From Neoceratodus forsteri (taxonomy: Eukaryota; Chordata; Ceratodontiformes; Ceratodontidae), in assembly GCA_016271365.2 (NCBI GenBank), contig CM057449.1:1565520501-1565584500 (forward strand): 64,000 bases of DNA. The letters are read 5' to 3'. Positions 11,641 to 20,949 of the stretch are shown one piece after another. The position numbers were made by a program, and so were the translations under genes. The notes beneath the pieces are model-generated. The model saw only the letters and a program-made list of their open reading frames with translations, was not told the DNA's origin and ran no database searches. The number at the start of each line of letters is the position of its first letter. Positions within the stretch are counted from its first letter, which is position 1.

Positions 11641-11873
11641 GGCAAGGAAACTCTCCCAGATGCTTAGTGGTAAAAATGTGTGCCTCTGTCGAAGGTGAGA
11701 GGGTCATGTCCCACACTTGAGTCTTTGAACCATACCCTGTGTTGATACTGAAGAGTTTATTACTGGGGAGTCTATCCTTCAGAAGAGATATTAAACCAAG
11801 GTCTCTTCTGCCCAGTCCTAGTAGTGACCCAGGTGGCCCATGTTTATGTTACAGAATCCCAAGACACTATGGC
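11640..11873 (+). repeat. tRNA-derived SINE, 5' part
   Basis: Near 11660-11710 are degenerate pol III boxes: ATGCTTAGTGGT (A-box like) and GAGGGTCATGTCCC (B-box like), at tRNA-like spacing. The segment AGATATTAAACCAAGGTCTC near 11787 resembles the central domain of widespread vertebrate SINEs. Transcription by pol III is a family property, unproven here. The SINE is interrupted at 11872 by a foldback element and resumes at 13704. Confidence 0.6.
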
Positions 11874-13703
11874 CCAGATATTCAAAAGGGTTGCGCATGG
11901 CGCAACAGTGTTGCGCCATGCACAACCCACTGATGCGCCCCGGCGCGATATTCAAAAGGGAAAAATGCACCGCACAAATCCCGATGAGCCGGAGCGATCA
12001 GTAATGTATACAGGCACGGGGGCGTCTATGCATAACCTGCACAGCCCGATATTCAGCCCAGGATGTGCAGAGTCATGCATGCGAAACCCTACCTGCGCCT
12101 GCACAAAGTTAAGCCCCCAAAAGGAACAAGTGATGGCCACCCACAGGTGAGCTGCCGCATTGCAGGGCGCACATGACGGCTGCCACCCGTGGGTGGCCAC
12201 CCGAGTTCCTGCCGCACCTGGTGGCGCCCCCATGCCCCATCGCGGGATCTGTGTAGCCAATCCTCCCATATCCCTGGTGGTCCAGTGATCGCTGTTTCAA
12301 TCGCCGGGCATTCGTTCAACAGAATAACCCCTTCAACTTCCCTGGTGGTCCAGTGATCAGCATTTGCTCGATCGCATATTTGTCTAAAGAATACCCTCAA
12401 CCGTCATCTCTCTCGGTGGTTCAGTGACCAAGACTGTTAATTGCGGGCACGTATTATAACCCTCATGTTCAATATTCTCAGGGTTCAGTGGGGACGATTG
12501 CGAGCCGATCATATGAGCCGAACAGGTAGAGAATTAGTGTACTTTCACCGTCAACTCACCGCCCGCCTCCCCTACTGGTCAGCCGGGCGGCAGCAGCACC
12601 ACCCACCCGCCGATGATTGCTCGGGAGGTTGCACACTATTGGTTCACAGCGGAGCCACGGGCGCAGCTCCATACATATATTTAGTCCAGATATGTGAATA
12701 AATTCATTCACATATCTGACTGAGTAGTATGGTATGGCTGCACGCCCATTGGCTCATGCTGTGAACCAATGGGCATGCAGCCCACCAGCAGGCGGGTGGG
12801 TGCCGCCGGGCTGACCGGGGGCGGGGTGGTGGGGCTTAGTGGGCGGGTGGGGAGGGGGTACTAGACCACCAGGGTAATAGGAATATTTTATGATTTACAG
12901 ATGCCCGCGATCTGGCAGCGATCGGTCCACTGGACCACCAGGGATATTGGATGTGGGGTGGGGTTATAATACCGATGCCCACGATTGGGCAGTGTCCGGT
13001 GCACTGGACCACCGGGATATTGGATGAGGGGGGTTATTCTTTTAGACAAATGCTCGCGATTGGTCACATAGCGGTACACTAGACCACCAGGGTAATAGGA
13101 ATATTTTATGATTTACAGATGCCCGCGATCTGGCAGCGATCGGTCCACTGGACCACCAGGGATATTGGATGTGGGGTGGGGTTATTATACCAATGCCCAC
13201 GATCGGGCAGTGTGCGGTCCACTGGACCACCGGGATATTGGACGGGGGGGATTATTCTAGTAGACAAATGCCCGCGATCGGGCTGCAGGGGGCTTTGGTC
13301 CCCAATGGCTGCTGCCTGGCAGGGCGCCAGGCGCAAGTCATCGGGGATCGGCGCACCTGCATGCTAATGGCATGCAAATGGGGCCATAATGACATGCAAA
13401 TGGCCCCATGTGTGCTTTACGTAAATTATGGCCCCATTTGCATGTCCCCTTTTGAATATCGCAGGTGCTGTGCATGGCGCAATGGCACTTGCACTAGCAC
13501 ATCTCCATGCTCCACTCTGGCCACTTGCGCTGACACAGTGCCACTGTGCCATGCACAGTGGGGGTGGGCAGGATGCGATATTCAAAGCTGCTGTGCCATA
13601 GCGCAGCTCTGTTGAATATCGCCCAGGCCACACCCCTGCACAACAAAGTTGAGCTGCGCTCAGGCGTGCGCCACAGCCTGGCGCAGTTTGAATATCCGGG
13701 CCA
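11872..13703. mobile_element. Giant foldback element A with minisatellite arms
   Basis: About 1.83 kb arranged as one imperfect palindrome. The left end GGCCCAGATATTCAAAAGGG faces the inverted right end GGCCCGGATATTCAAACTGC. Subterminal GATATTCAAA motifs recur near 11948, 12049, 13451, 13577, 13613 and 13690. The arms contain tandem units of about 73 bp: at least six in the right arm (12855-13290) and three or four in inverted orientation in the left arm (12262-12500). At the centre is a perfect 13-bp hairpin (12687-12699 with 12706-12718) inside a wider stem (12639-12650 with 12758-12769). No transposase is visible, so it is probably non-autonomous. It lies inside a SINE. Confidence 0.75.
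12855..13290 (+). repeat. Tandem repeat arm of foldback A, 73-bp units in a 218-bp higher-order repeat
   Basis: Units begin with ATGCCCGCGATC or close variants at about 12901, 12973, 13050, 13119, 13193 and 13268. The block starting at 12901 recurs at 13119, a 218-bp offset equal to three units, so the array has a higher-order period. Each unit contains a GTCCACTGGACCACC core that is itself partly palindromic. Confidence 0.8.
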
Positions 13704-13800
13704 ATGTTGAAAGGTCATATGATTTCCCTGGTGTCTTCGCCAATAGATACAGAGCCTCAGTAAAATAAATTTCTCATGTCTTCATTCTCCATGACTGTGT
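13704..13800 (+). repeat. tRNA-derived SINE, 3' part
   Basis: After the foldback element, GTTGAAAGGTCATATGATTT and CCCTGGTGTCTTCGCCAATA continue the SINE body cut at 11873. The same order (a GACACTAT-like block followed by a TGGTGTC block) is remembered from related vertebrate SINEs. This continuity is the main evidence that foldback A is an insertion. The SINE's exact 3' end is unclear. Confidence 0.5.
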
Positions 13801-13879
13801 GGGAGAATTTTGAACCTATAATGGCTTGCAGAGTTGCTTCCATCCTACTGTACTGTCAGTAGGAAGCATTACTTTGTAA

Positions 13880-14120
13880 AGCAGATTTCAGTTCAATTGA
13901 AGTTTATGTGTAGAGCGCTACAAATTGTAAAAAAACAAAGACAAGGCGCTGCGTCAGCATGTGGTCTAAAAGCAAAACAAAATGGTTATATTAAATGCAC
14001 GCTGAAAATAGAAAATAGAGTTAAAAATCTACGTTTCGACCTTAGGTCTTCTTCAGGAAGTATCTAAAAGAGAAAAAAAACAAGTTAGTGTAGAGTGCTG
14101 TTCACTCTGATCATACCGCT
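13880..14120 (-). mobile_element. Penelope-like element 3' tail
   Basis: Read in reverse, this short segment has the layout found at the end of Penelope-like elements: a CTGANGA box, a short stem, GAAA, then an A-rich noncoding tail. No coding sequence remains. It lies between the SINE remnant and an L2 3' end, so the borders are approximate. The assignment rests on the motif at 14033-14056 and its similarity in layout to the longer PLE ending near 22130. Confidence 0.45.
14033..14056 (-). ncRNA. Hammerhead-ribozyme-like core
   Basis: On the minus strand the order is CTGAAGA, an extra A, a stem GACC-TAA-GGTC, then GAAA. This matches the hammerhead core pattern CUGANGA, stem II, GAAA, except for the extra A before stem II. 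Stem III and the cleavage-site U are not convincing. Hammerhead motifs are known in Penelope-like elements. Treat this as a degenerate or look-alike motif until folded and tested. Confidence 0.35.
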
Positions 14121-14192
14121 TAAATAATAAAAACACAATAACTATCATTCTAAAAACATACAATTAATCATACAACAATTAAACCAGCCATT

Positions 14193-14776
14193 TTACAGAA
14201 TAATCAGTAATCTGGGAATGCCAGGTTGAACAGGTGCTTTTTTAGAGCAAATTTTAAAACTGTCCACAGTCAGGCACTCATGTATCTGACAAGGTAGAGA
14301 GTTAGAGAGTTCCACAAGATAGGGGTCACAAATGCAAAAGTTAGAGATGTCTTCAGCTGGACCCTGGGAAACTCTAACAGTCTCTTTTCGGTGGAGCGGA
14401 GTGGTCAGCAGGGGCAGTAGGGGCACAAGAGTTCTTGCAGGTAACTCGGCCCCTGTCCGTGTAGGGCCTCAAATGTCAGCAAGCCAACCTTAAAGGTGAT
14501 CTGCCACTGAAGTGGTAGCCAGTGCAGGCCACGGAGCACAGGTGTGACATGGCTCGACCGAGGCAACCCCGTCAACAGCCTGGCTGCCTCATTCTGCACC
14601 AGCTGCAGGCGGCAGATATCAACCCCAGGTAACCCTAGGTACAGGGAGTTACAGTAGTCGAGGTGGGAGGTCACAAAAGCATGGACCAGAGGAGGAAGGT
14701 CATCCGGTGGAACAAGGTGCTTAATCCGGACGATATTCCTCAGATGGTAAAAAGAGGACTTGACGACAGCCGACAC
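14193..14776 (-). pseudogene. L2-type LINE ORF2 C-terminus
   Basis: The minus-strand frame 14405-14776 encodes the distal part of an L2 ORF2: KSSFYHLRNI, LVHAFVTSHLDYCNSLY, LQLVQNEAARLLTG, VTPVLRGLHWLPLQ, FKVGLLTFEALHG and PSYLQELL. These blocks follow the RT domain in L2 (Maui-like) elements. The frame is open over 123 codons, longer than most pieces here, so this copy may be relatively young. The 3' region continues to about 14193. The 5' part is missing, as is usual for truncated LINE insertions. Confidence 0.85.
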
Positions 14777-14779
14777 CTG

Positions 14780-16002
14780 GTTTATTAAAGGTGCTATATA
14801 ACATCACCTCCAATTCCTATTCCCATAGTCTGAATGCATTTCTTGAATGTATTCTTATAACATGGGGTAGGAACAGAGAGCAACTCAACTGGTTAAAGGC
14901 CATCAGCAGACCATTTGTTAACTGCTAGTAAATGCACAGTTGTTGTGAGGAGGCAGCAGGCAGGATCAGTGAGCAGACCGGCACTGGTTATGTTGTTCAG
15001 AAATGAGAGGTGAAAGGTAGCTATTATTGAAGTGAGAGCACTGACAGGTAGTGAATTCACTGTTTTATTTTTTTTTGTCATTTAGATAATTCCCCAACCT
15101 CTGTGAGTAGCCGTGCATTGTCTTCCATTTGACCATTGCCATTGGTATATGATGTTGTTCCCTCTCCCTCCCACAGCATTTCTCCCCACCATAGTTCGAG
15201 CACATAGAGCCCTTCACGTCCTGGGACACTGACAGAGAGAGAGAGAGAGAGACAGTGACAACAAGACAGTGAGACCAGGACATATAATTAAAACGTCCTG
15301 CACTGTCCACTCTCTGTCTTCAGTTTACAGCCATACAGTCACTGTTGTCTCCTTGGTCTGGTTTCTTTTGCTTGTGTCCCGTCCAGCAGCTGTCTGCCTG
15401 ATAGAGATATTGAGCACCACACTGTGGTTCAGAGAGCAGGAGAAAGAGAGAGAGAGACAGACAGACAGACAGCAGGAGCGCACCTCGGTGTCCCGCACCC
15501 ACATTCACCATTCCGCCCCTGGACAATCCACACTATCCCCTCCTATTAACCTAGAGAGTGAGAGTGAGAGACAGAGAAACAAATGACCGCAACCTTCAAT
15601 CCCCACTACATTCTCCGCAATCCATGCTGCTTCACACCTGCTACTTGTAAAGCAGTGACAGCTCATCTTTGTTAACAATCAATTAATTGCCACGAAACCC
15701 AGTGAGAAAGTGAGCTGCAGTAGCTGATAGAGAGAGAGCAACACAGACAGACGGTCGCCACAGAGGAACTTCACAGCATACTCAGTCATGCATATGTTAT
15801 TTATGTTGTGACCTTGCAAATGTCAGAAATCATTTCAGAACTCTATTTCTGGCATTTCTATGTTCATAAAATAAATAAGATATGCATCACTTCTCAGGAC
15901 TACTTTGCTAGTCAGCAGGATACAGTCATATTTTCCCTATTCTAGCAGTAAAAACACACCTCTCTGGATTTTTTTTTTGTTTTTGTAAACATCACTAATG
16001 TT
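14780..16002. other. Noncoding stretch with GA-rich microsatellites
   Basis: No gene is supported. Simple repeats are visible: a (GA)n run at about 15233-15252 and mixed GA/GACA runs at about 15440-15474 and 15555-15585. Open frames here simply translate low-complexity sequence. Confidence 0.6.
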
Positions 16003-16165
16003 ATAAGCGCAATAACCCACTCCAGGGTATGGGGTTATTGGCAGTTAATCCAAACTCCGGGTGCTGTGAGGCACTTAGCCTGCGGCCTTGTGCCTCACAG
16101 TGCAACCAGGGTGTTGATTAACTGCCAATAATCCCATACTGTGTCGTGGGTTATCGCTCACTTAT
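16003..16165. mobile_element. Palindromic MITE-like element 1
   Basis: 163 bp that fold almost end to end. Left-arm blocks ATAAGCG, GGTATGGG, TTATTGGCAGTTAAT and GTGCTGTGAGGCAC each have reverse-complement partners in the right arm (ATTAACTGCCAATAA, CCCATACT, CGCTCACTTAT and others). A short loop lies near 16085. There is no coding capacity. The sequence just inside the end, GCAATAACCCACTCCAGGG, resembles the right end of the element at 18985-19116. Confidence 0.7.
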
Positions 16166-16600
16166 GACTGTTTAAATCTTCTTTCACAGGGACAGTAATT
16201 AGTCTCTTTGCAGCAGCACTGCCACTGAGTGAGTCCCACTTTCCACTGTTAAAGGAAAACAGCTTTGAAAACTGCAAGTCATATTTTCTTGTGCCGTTTT
16301 TCATATACTAAATCCCATTCTGATATGGTCCTCTTTTTGCTGGCCATTTGGTAACCACAGCAGGGGTTTGTGATTTACACACTGGAGGCACGTATTATTT
16401 TAGAACTGTATGGGTGTAGTTTCTGTCCCCTTGAACCACAGTTTTATTTGTTTATTTATTTGAAAGGTAATTGGGAGAGGCACACTGAGCCAAGGCTCGT
16501 TTCCAGGTGTGACCTGGAGACAGTGTTCTATAGTAGAACACATGCATTGTGGCAACAATGTAATTTTTTTTTCTTTTTTCTTTATTCTCCATCAATGGCA
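16166..16600. other. Unassigned sequence
   Basis: No feature is supported apart from a T-rich run near 16562-16585, immediately before the tandem repeats that may start LINE-B. Confidence 0.4.
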
Positions 16601-16601
16601 A

Positions 16602-17035
16602 AGTTTCCAGTGTGCTGTGTGTGAGTCAGCCGGCTCTCCTCCATGGACTTCTCATTTCTCTTGTGGACTAATTTTGACTTCTGTGGCTGCCTCCATTCCT
16701 GCCAGCAGCAGGTGTGTTGCCCCCTGCTCTTGAAATCCAGTTGGGAGACGTTGTATTTAGTGGATGGGGCTGTCACAGAACAAGCGGCTTTTGAACCTGA
16801 GCCACTGCATTCCTGGGGTCCATTCCTTCAACAGCGGAGTTTCCAGTATGCTGTGTGTGAGCCAGTCACCTCTCCTCCTTGGACTTCTGATTTCTCCTGT
16901 ATACTAATTTTGACTTTTGTGGCTGCCTCCGTTCTTGCCAGCAACAGGTATGTTGTGTGTCTCCCTTTCCCTGCCCTTGATCTTCAGTCGGGAGGCAATG
17001 TATTTAGTAGACGGGGCTTGTCCCTCCTATTTCAG
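16602..17035 (+). repeat. Two-copy tandem repeat, 236-bp period, probable LINE-B 5' region
   Basis: AGTTTCCAG at 16602 recurs at 16838 and the similarity continues for about 180 bp. Shared blocks include TGCTGTGTGTGAG, CTAATTTTGACTT, GTGGCTGCCTCC, GCCAGCA and a terminal GTATTTAGT. The copies differ by substitutions and small indels. Position upstream of the LINE-B ORF suggests monomers of a tandem 5' UTR, a design known in some LINEs; that link is inference. Confidence 0.65.
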
Positions 17036-17539
17036 GGCAAATTTCCGAGCAGTCCTCCGCTGTGGTCATATCGCTTAAGGGCCATTGTGTAAGGGCAACT
17101 TGGAGCCTGCCTGGAGTCAGCTGTGAGAAAGCCATTTGGCCGGCCATACTGCTCCCAAAGCGTTCAGTATGGTACTCCCTTGTAACTGTGTATGTCTGCA
17201 ATCTGAGAATGCCTACTCTGTGCGTTTGTTTGTAATTGCCATTCAGTACTGTGTAGGTGTTTCCTGTGGTCCATGCTTCTTTATTACGGTCTACATTGAT
17301 ATTGCTATGTCTGCATGTTGTTTTTAGATGTAACTAGTGCCTGCCACTAAGGTCTAATGTATTTTACCATGTATTGTACCATGTAAGTAATCCCAATTAT
17401 CTGCTCTATTTGTTAGTTGGTTATATCTTGATATAGTACTGAGGCCTTAACAGCTAACTTAATTATCCTCCCTTTTAATTTATTTCTCAGCTAGTTTCAA
17501 TTTGTAACAGTTCCTAAAGTTATTTGCTGCTAACTAGGC

Positions 17540-17554
17540 ATAGATTGCAGTTTT
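17540..17554. repeat. Target-site duplication, left copy
   Basis: The 15 bases ATAGATTGCAGTTTT are repeated exactly at 18150-18164 on the other side of the retroposon. Confidence 0.9.
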
Positions 17555-18149
17555 TTTTTTTTTTTTGCTTATCTGTTTCTCCCCCTCCCTGGCCCCGGTC
17601 GGCTCCTCATCCGGCAACCATCTCGTTGCTCCGCTCCTTCAGGCCCTCACCCCTTGTAACTTCCACAGCTTAACTCCCGTGGCGGGGTGGTGGAGAGTCC
17701 CCCTTACTCACCCACCAGGTTCCGGATCCAGTTCGGGGGTGTTACCTCCGGAGTGGAGCGTGGGGACGGGGATCAAGCTACAACAACCAGCCACCAAGGT
17801 CTCTTTTCTGTTTTTCTGCTCACCCCATGCAGGAGCACAGCGTGCAATGACACCTGCGGTTGGCCCGCATGTGCACCCGTGCGCGGCCGCACCAAGCATC
17901 TGTCGTGCACCCGCCCCATGTTTTTTGCAGCTGCGTATCGTCGAGCCTCAGACTCCACTAGGGATCAGGTGTGCACCGACCACTTGTCGCCCCCTTCCTC
18001 GGAGATGGACAGCAGTCTGAAGGATGCTCGATTCGTCTCCTCCCTGCTGACCCCTAGCAGCCCGCGCTCATTCCCGAATGTGGGTCGCCGGTGTGATGCA
18101 AGGTGTGGCGTCCAGCGCCTCAATCCTCAGCGCCACCGGGTCGGCTGGA
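17555..18149 (-). mobile_element. Poly(A)-tailed retroposon of unknown family
   Basis: 595 bp flanked by the exact 15-bp repeat at 17540-17554 and 18150-18164. A T-run at 17555-17566 at the left end is a poly(A) tail on the minus strand. The body is GC-rich, unlike the AT-rich flank, and has no recognisable coding motif. Open frames up to 164 codons on the plus strand are antisense and unfamiliar. Poly(A) plus a 15-bp duplication is the signature of L1-type retroposition; an L1/Tx1 end occurs at 33905-34540. It could be a SINE, a 5' UTR-derived fragment or a processed noncoding transcript. Confidence 0.75.
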
Positions 18150-18164
18150 ATAGATTGCAGTTTT
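18150..18164. repeat. Target-site duplication, right copy
   Basis: Exact second copy of the 15-bp sequence at 17540-17554. Confidence 0.9.
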
Positions 18165-18475
18165 ACTTATTTTTAATATAGTTTTAGCGATAGCTTGAAT
18201 TAGTACCCAAGTTTTTAATGATCTATTTATATCCTTCCCATGTTCCCTATTATTTATTTTTCTACCATCATTCTTTAATGTTTTGGTTTCCGTCTCTCTT
18301 CTTTTGAATTTTACTGTTTTGCTGTGTCTGTGCTTTCATTCCACAGCTCTGTTGTTTTCTCTGCTATGCTATTAACTTCCATATCTCTTTTCCACAGTCT
18401 TCTGCTCTCTCCTCCTTTTCCTTTTTTTAGCTGCTCCCCCTCCTCTTCCACTCTTCCTACTCTCCTCCATTTTCC

Positions 18476-18984
18476 TTGGTGTCCTTAGTGTCTAATTCCC
18501 ACTGCTCCCTGGCTACACCTGGACTCTCTGTGGTGCTTTTTATCTCTTCTCTCCCCCTGTACTCTCTCTCCTCTTCGTTCCTCTTGCCCCCCTCCTCCAA
18601 GCATCATCCTAGTTCTTTTAAGCTCTTTTTCACATTGTTACTTCTGCTGGAAGGTGACATTGAACTTAATCCTGGCCTCATCACTACTTCGTCTTTACAG
18701 CTTCCCAAAGGTTTAAAAGTTGTTCATTCAAACATCCCCAAATTCTCCCCAAAATTGACTACCTATAGCCTATTGTGCTAAATATACGGCTGGATGTTCT
18801 AGTTATATCTGAATGCATGCTGTTCTCCAAGGTTCAGGAATCTGATGCTAACTATACCTGGCTACACTATAGCCAGGTGAGATCACTCAATGAGGGGTGG
18901 TGGTGTTGCCATATATATTTCCACTGGAATCCGATTTGTGACTGTTCTTGCTGTTTCATTCCCCTTTGCCTTTGAGTTGTTTAA
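18476..18984 (+). pseudogene. LINE-B ORF start with 2A-like motif and endonuclease N-terminus
   Basis: The frame 18476-18781 begins with a hydrophobic, Ser-rich N-terminus. It then reads LLLLEGDIELNPGL at about 18641-18679. GDIELNPG matches the 2A ribosome-skipping core D-x-E-x-NPG, but the next residue is Leu instead of the Pro needed for skipping. LPKGLKVVHSNI follows, the start of an APE-type endonuclease. DVLVISE and, in a shifted frame, MRGGGVAIYISTG are the next conserved blocks. 2A-like sequences near the N-terminus are known in APE-type LINEs. The frame is cut at about 18985. Confidence 0.75.
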
Positions 18985-19116
18985 GCAATAATTTAAGACA
19001 GGGTGTGTTGTTATGAGATTTACACACCCTCGGGTGTGGCACGAGGCTACAGGTCGAAAATAAAACCACACGGTTGGTGTAAATCTCAGCAGCACACCCC
19101 TGGAGTGCATTATTGC
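18985..19116. mobile_element. Palindromic MITE-like element 2
   Basis: About 132 bp with terminal GCAATAAT (18985-18992) facing ATTATTGC (19109-19116). Internal stems pair GGGTGTGTTGTTATGAGATT with the complement of AAATCTCAGCAGCACACCC. Its right end, read inward, is GCAATAATGCACTCCAGGGG, close to the end of element 1 at 16003-16165. It marks the left edge of the block that interrupts the LINE-B endonuclease. Confidence 0.65.
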
Positions 19117-20014
19117 AATTATAAAATGAATTAAGAAAAAAAATACATTTTGCATTGAAAACAAAACAATATCTTCATTATTTCCAGGAAATTCAAGAAT
19201 CCACTTGTGATAAAATAGTCCCAGTAACACATAAACAAGTCATTGTAAAACTAAAAAAAAACCAGTTGATAGAATGTACATGTAAATAGAACATTTACTA
19301 CAGTTACATGGAGTTTTCCTCAGGAGCTGGATTTTCTGTGGGAGGTATCTGCATATTTATGTTAATGCCTGCCCCGTTTACATTATCTTCTGTGGACAGT
19401 GTGGCTGAGGATTGAGTCGGCCTTACCTCAGGCAGAGTCTGCATGTTAATTTGGTGTACCACCCCGTTGTCCGTACCTCCTTCTGAGGCAGTGTCTGAGG
19501 GAGGAATCAGTGGCGTGTCATCAGCAACGCTGCCAGTGACATCGACTGACTCAGCAGGATGAGGAAGGGGTGGGTTCATTGATGGCTCACCTGCTTAGTT
19601 GTACAGTTCTTGATAGTGGCATTTCTAAAATTTGTGTGTTTGGTTGCTGTGCTATGGCATCAGTCAGTGGAGTTTCCAGATGCGGTCCAACTGAGCCTTT
19701 GAAGTGACGTTGCAATTGGGGCTCCCGTCACGAAAACTCTGCATGAACGCCTTTAGAGACCTGCCGAGCAAGTAGTTTCCATTTTAAATTCTTTTTTGGC
19801 ACTGTGTATATCTTTATGGCTGTTGGAGTACTTGTGCAGAACAAACTGCTGTGTCGGAGCCGTACCGGCTACCAGAAAAACAAATGGCAGTTTTCTCAGT
19901 TTTGAACATTAATATCTATTTGACTGGGTATTATGTGATCAGCTGAGGATTTATCTGTGGATTTATCTGTGTATTTGTTGTGAGATTTAAACATGACTAA
20001 AGCCCCAGTCTGAC
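19117..20014. other. Unassigned sequence between MITE and PLE
   Basis: No family is recognised. It holds one notable minus-strand open frame (19304-19579, described separately) and AT-rich sequence. It may be part of a larger DNA element whose end is the MITE-like palindrome. Confidence 0.4.
19304..19579 (-). pseudogene. Hypothetical acidic, Pro/Ser/Thr-rich open frame
   Basis: A 91-codon minus-strand frame starts MNPPLPHPAESVDVTGS and is rich in Pro, Thr, Ser, Asn and acidic residues, with no known domain. Just upstream on that strand is AAGCAGGTGAGCC, a good match to a splice-donor consensus. Further upstream a different frame reads LLGRSLKAFMQSF. It could be an exon remnant of a spliced transposon gene, but no transposase or DNA-binding motif is recognisable. 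Function unknown. Confidence 0.3.
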
Positions 20015-20029
20015 CAATCAGTTTTCTGG

Positions 20030-20949
20030 ACACCACGGTCACCATTAAGGATGAAACCTTACATACATGTATTTACAGGAAGCCAAAAGACAGAGAGAGA
20101 TACCTGCACAAGAAAAGTAATCGCCCAAACCACACAAAAAAATCTGCCATGTACAGTCAAGCACGTCGGTGTGACCGTATTTGTTCAAATGAGGATGAGA
20201 GAGAGACACATTTGGCTATGTTGAAAAACACCTTCATTGAGCAGGACACTCTTCCAGAGAAATTGACAGGATAACAGAACGTGCAACGCAAGTACCAAGA
20301 CAACAGCTACTTCAATATAAAAAAAAAGACAGCTACAGACAGAATACCCTTAGTAGTCACATATCATCCAGACCCTGAACTTCTACGTAAGATTATTAAA
20401 GACCTCCACCCAATATTTAGTGAGGATGAAACCCTTCATTGTATTTTTAAGGAACTCCCACTACTATCTTTTAAACAACCACCAAATTTAGCCAGCCTAA
20501 TTATTAGGAGCAAACATTCACCAGAACAGAATACCATGTCACACAATAGCACACGACCCTGCAGTCAACACATCTGTAAGACTTGTGAGCTCATTTCCAC
20601 CTTGGACTGTGTGGTTATATCACAAAACAGACAATTCAAGGTGCATGGGAGTTATACATGCACATCACGACATGTTGTTTATTTCATTCAGTGCAAGAAA
20701 TGTCCACAAACAGGTTATGTTGGAGAGACAAGCCAACAGCTCCGCACTAGGATGAATTCCCACAGACGTACTGTTAGAGGAAAGATGACTGAAAAACCAG
20801 TGGGGCATCATTTCTCCCAGCCTGACCACTCAATTTCAGATATGTCAGTAATGGTCTTAAAAGGAAATCTCAAAAACAAACAACAGAGACGAGCTTTTGA
20901 GATTAAACTTATTTTACATCTCAATATGGTAGCAGATGGGATGGGATGA
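20030..20949 (+). pseudogene. Penelope-like RT tail and GIY-YIG endonuclease
   Basis: The clearest frame is 20281-20949 (222 codons). After a linker containing SLIIRSKHSP and a Cys pair (CSQHICKTCELI), the endonuclease reads HVVYFIQCKKCPQTGYVGET. That is the GIY-YIG-type VVY-x10-YVG pattern of PLEs. The conserved Arg (LRTRMNSHRRTV) and HHFSQPDHS follow. A stop near 20273 separates this frame from the upstream RT thumb segment (HTKKSAMYSQARRCDRICSN). In PLEs this enzyme nicks the target to prime reverse transcription. The open frame and readable motifs suggest a comparatively young copy. Confidence 0.85.

Noticed and set aside
11650..11720. tRNA gene
   Set aside because: A- and B-box-like sequences are present, but no cloverleaf with acceptor pairing can be drawn; the downstream body fits a SINE.
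12855..13290. CRISPR-like array (regular units in foldback A)
   Set aside because: Units are contiguous tandem repeats without unique spacers, are inverted between arms, and sit in a vertebrate-type genome.
12089..13633. Several 60-148 codon frames on both strands
   Set aside because: They translate the minisatellite arms of foldback A; periodic GC-rich DNA leaves frames open by chance.
15269..15586. 105-codon frame with RQTDRQQERT-like sequence
   Set aside because: A translation of GA/GACA microsatellites.
17565..18181. 151- and 164-codon plus-strand frames
   Set aside because: They lie antisense to the poly(A) retroposon and extend past its border and target duplication, so they do not respect the element; no motif is visible.
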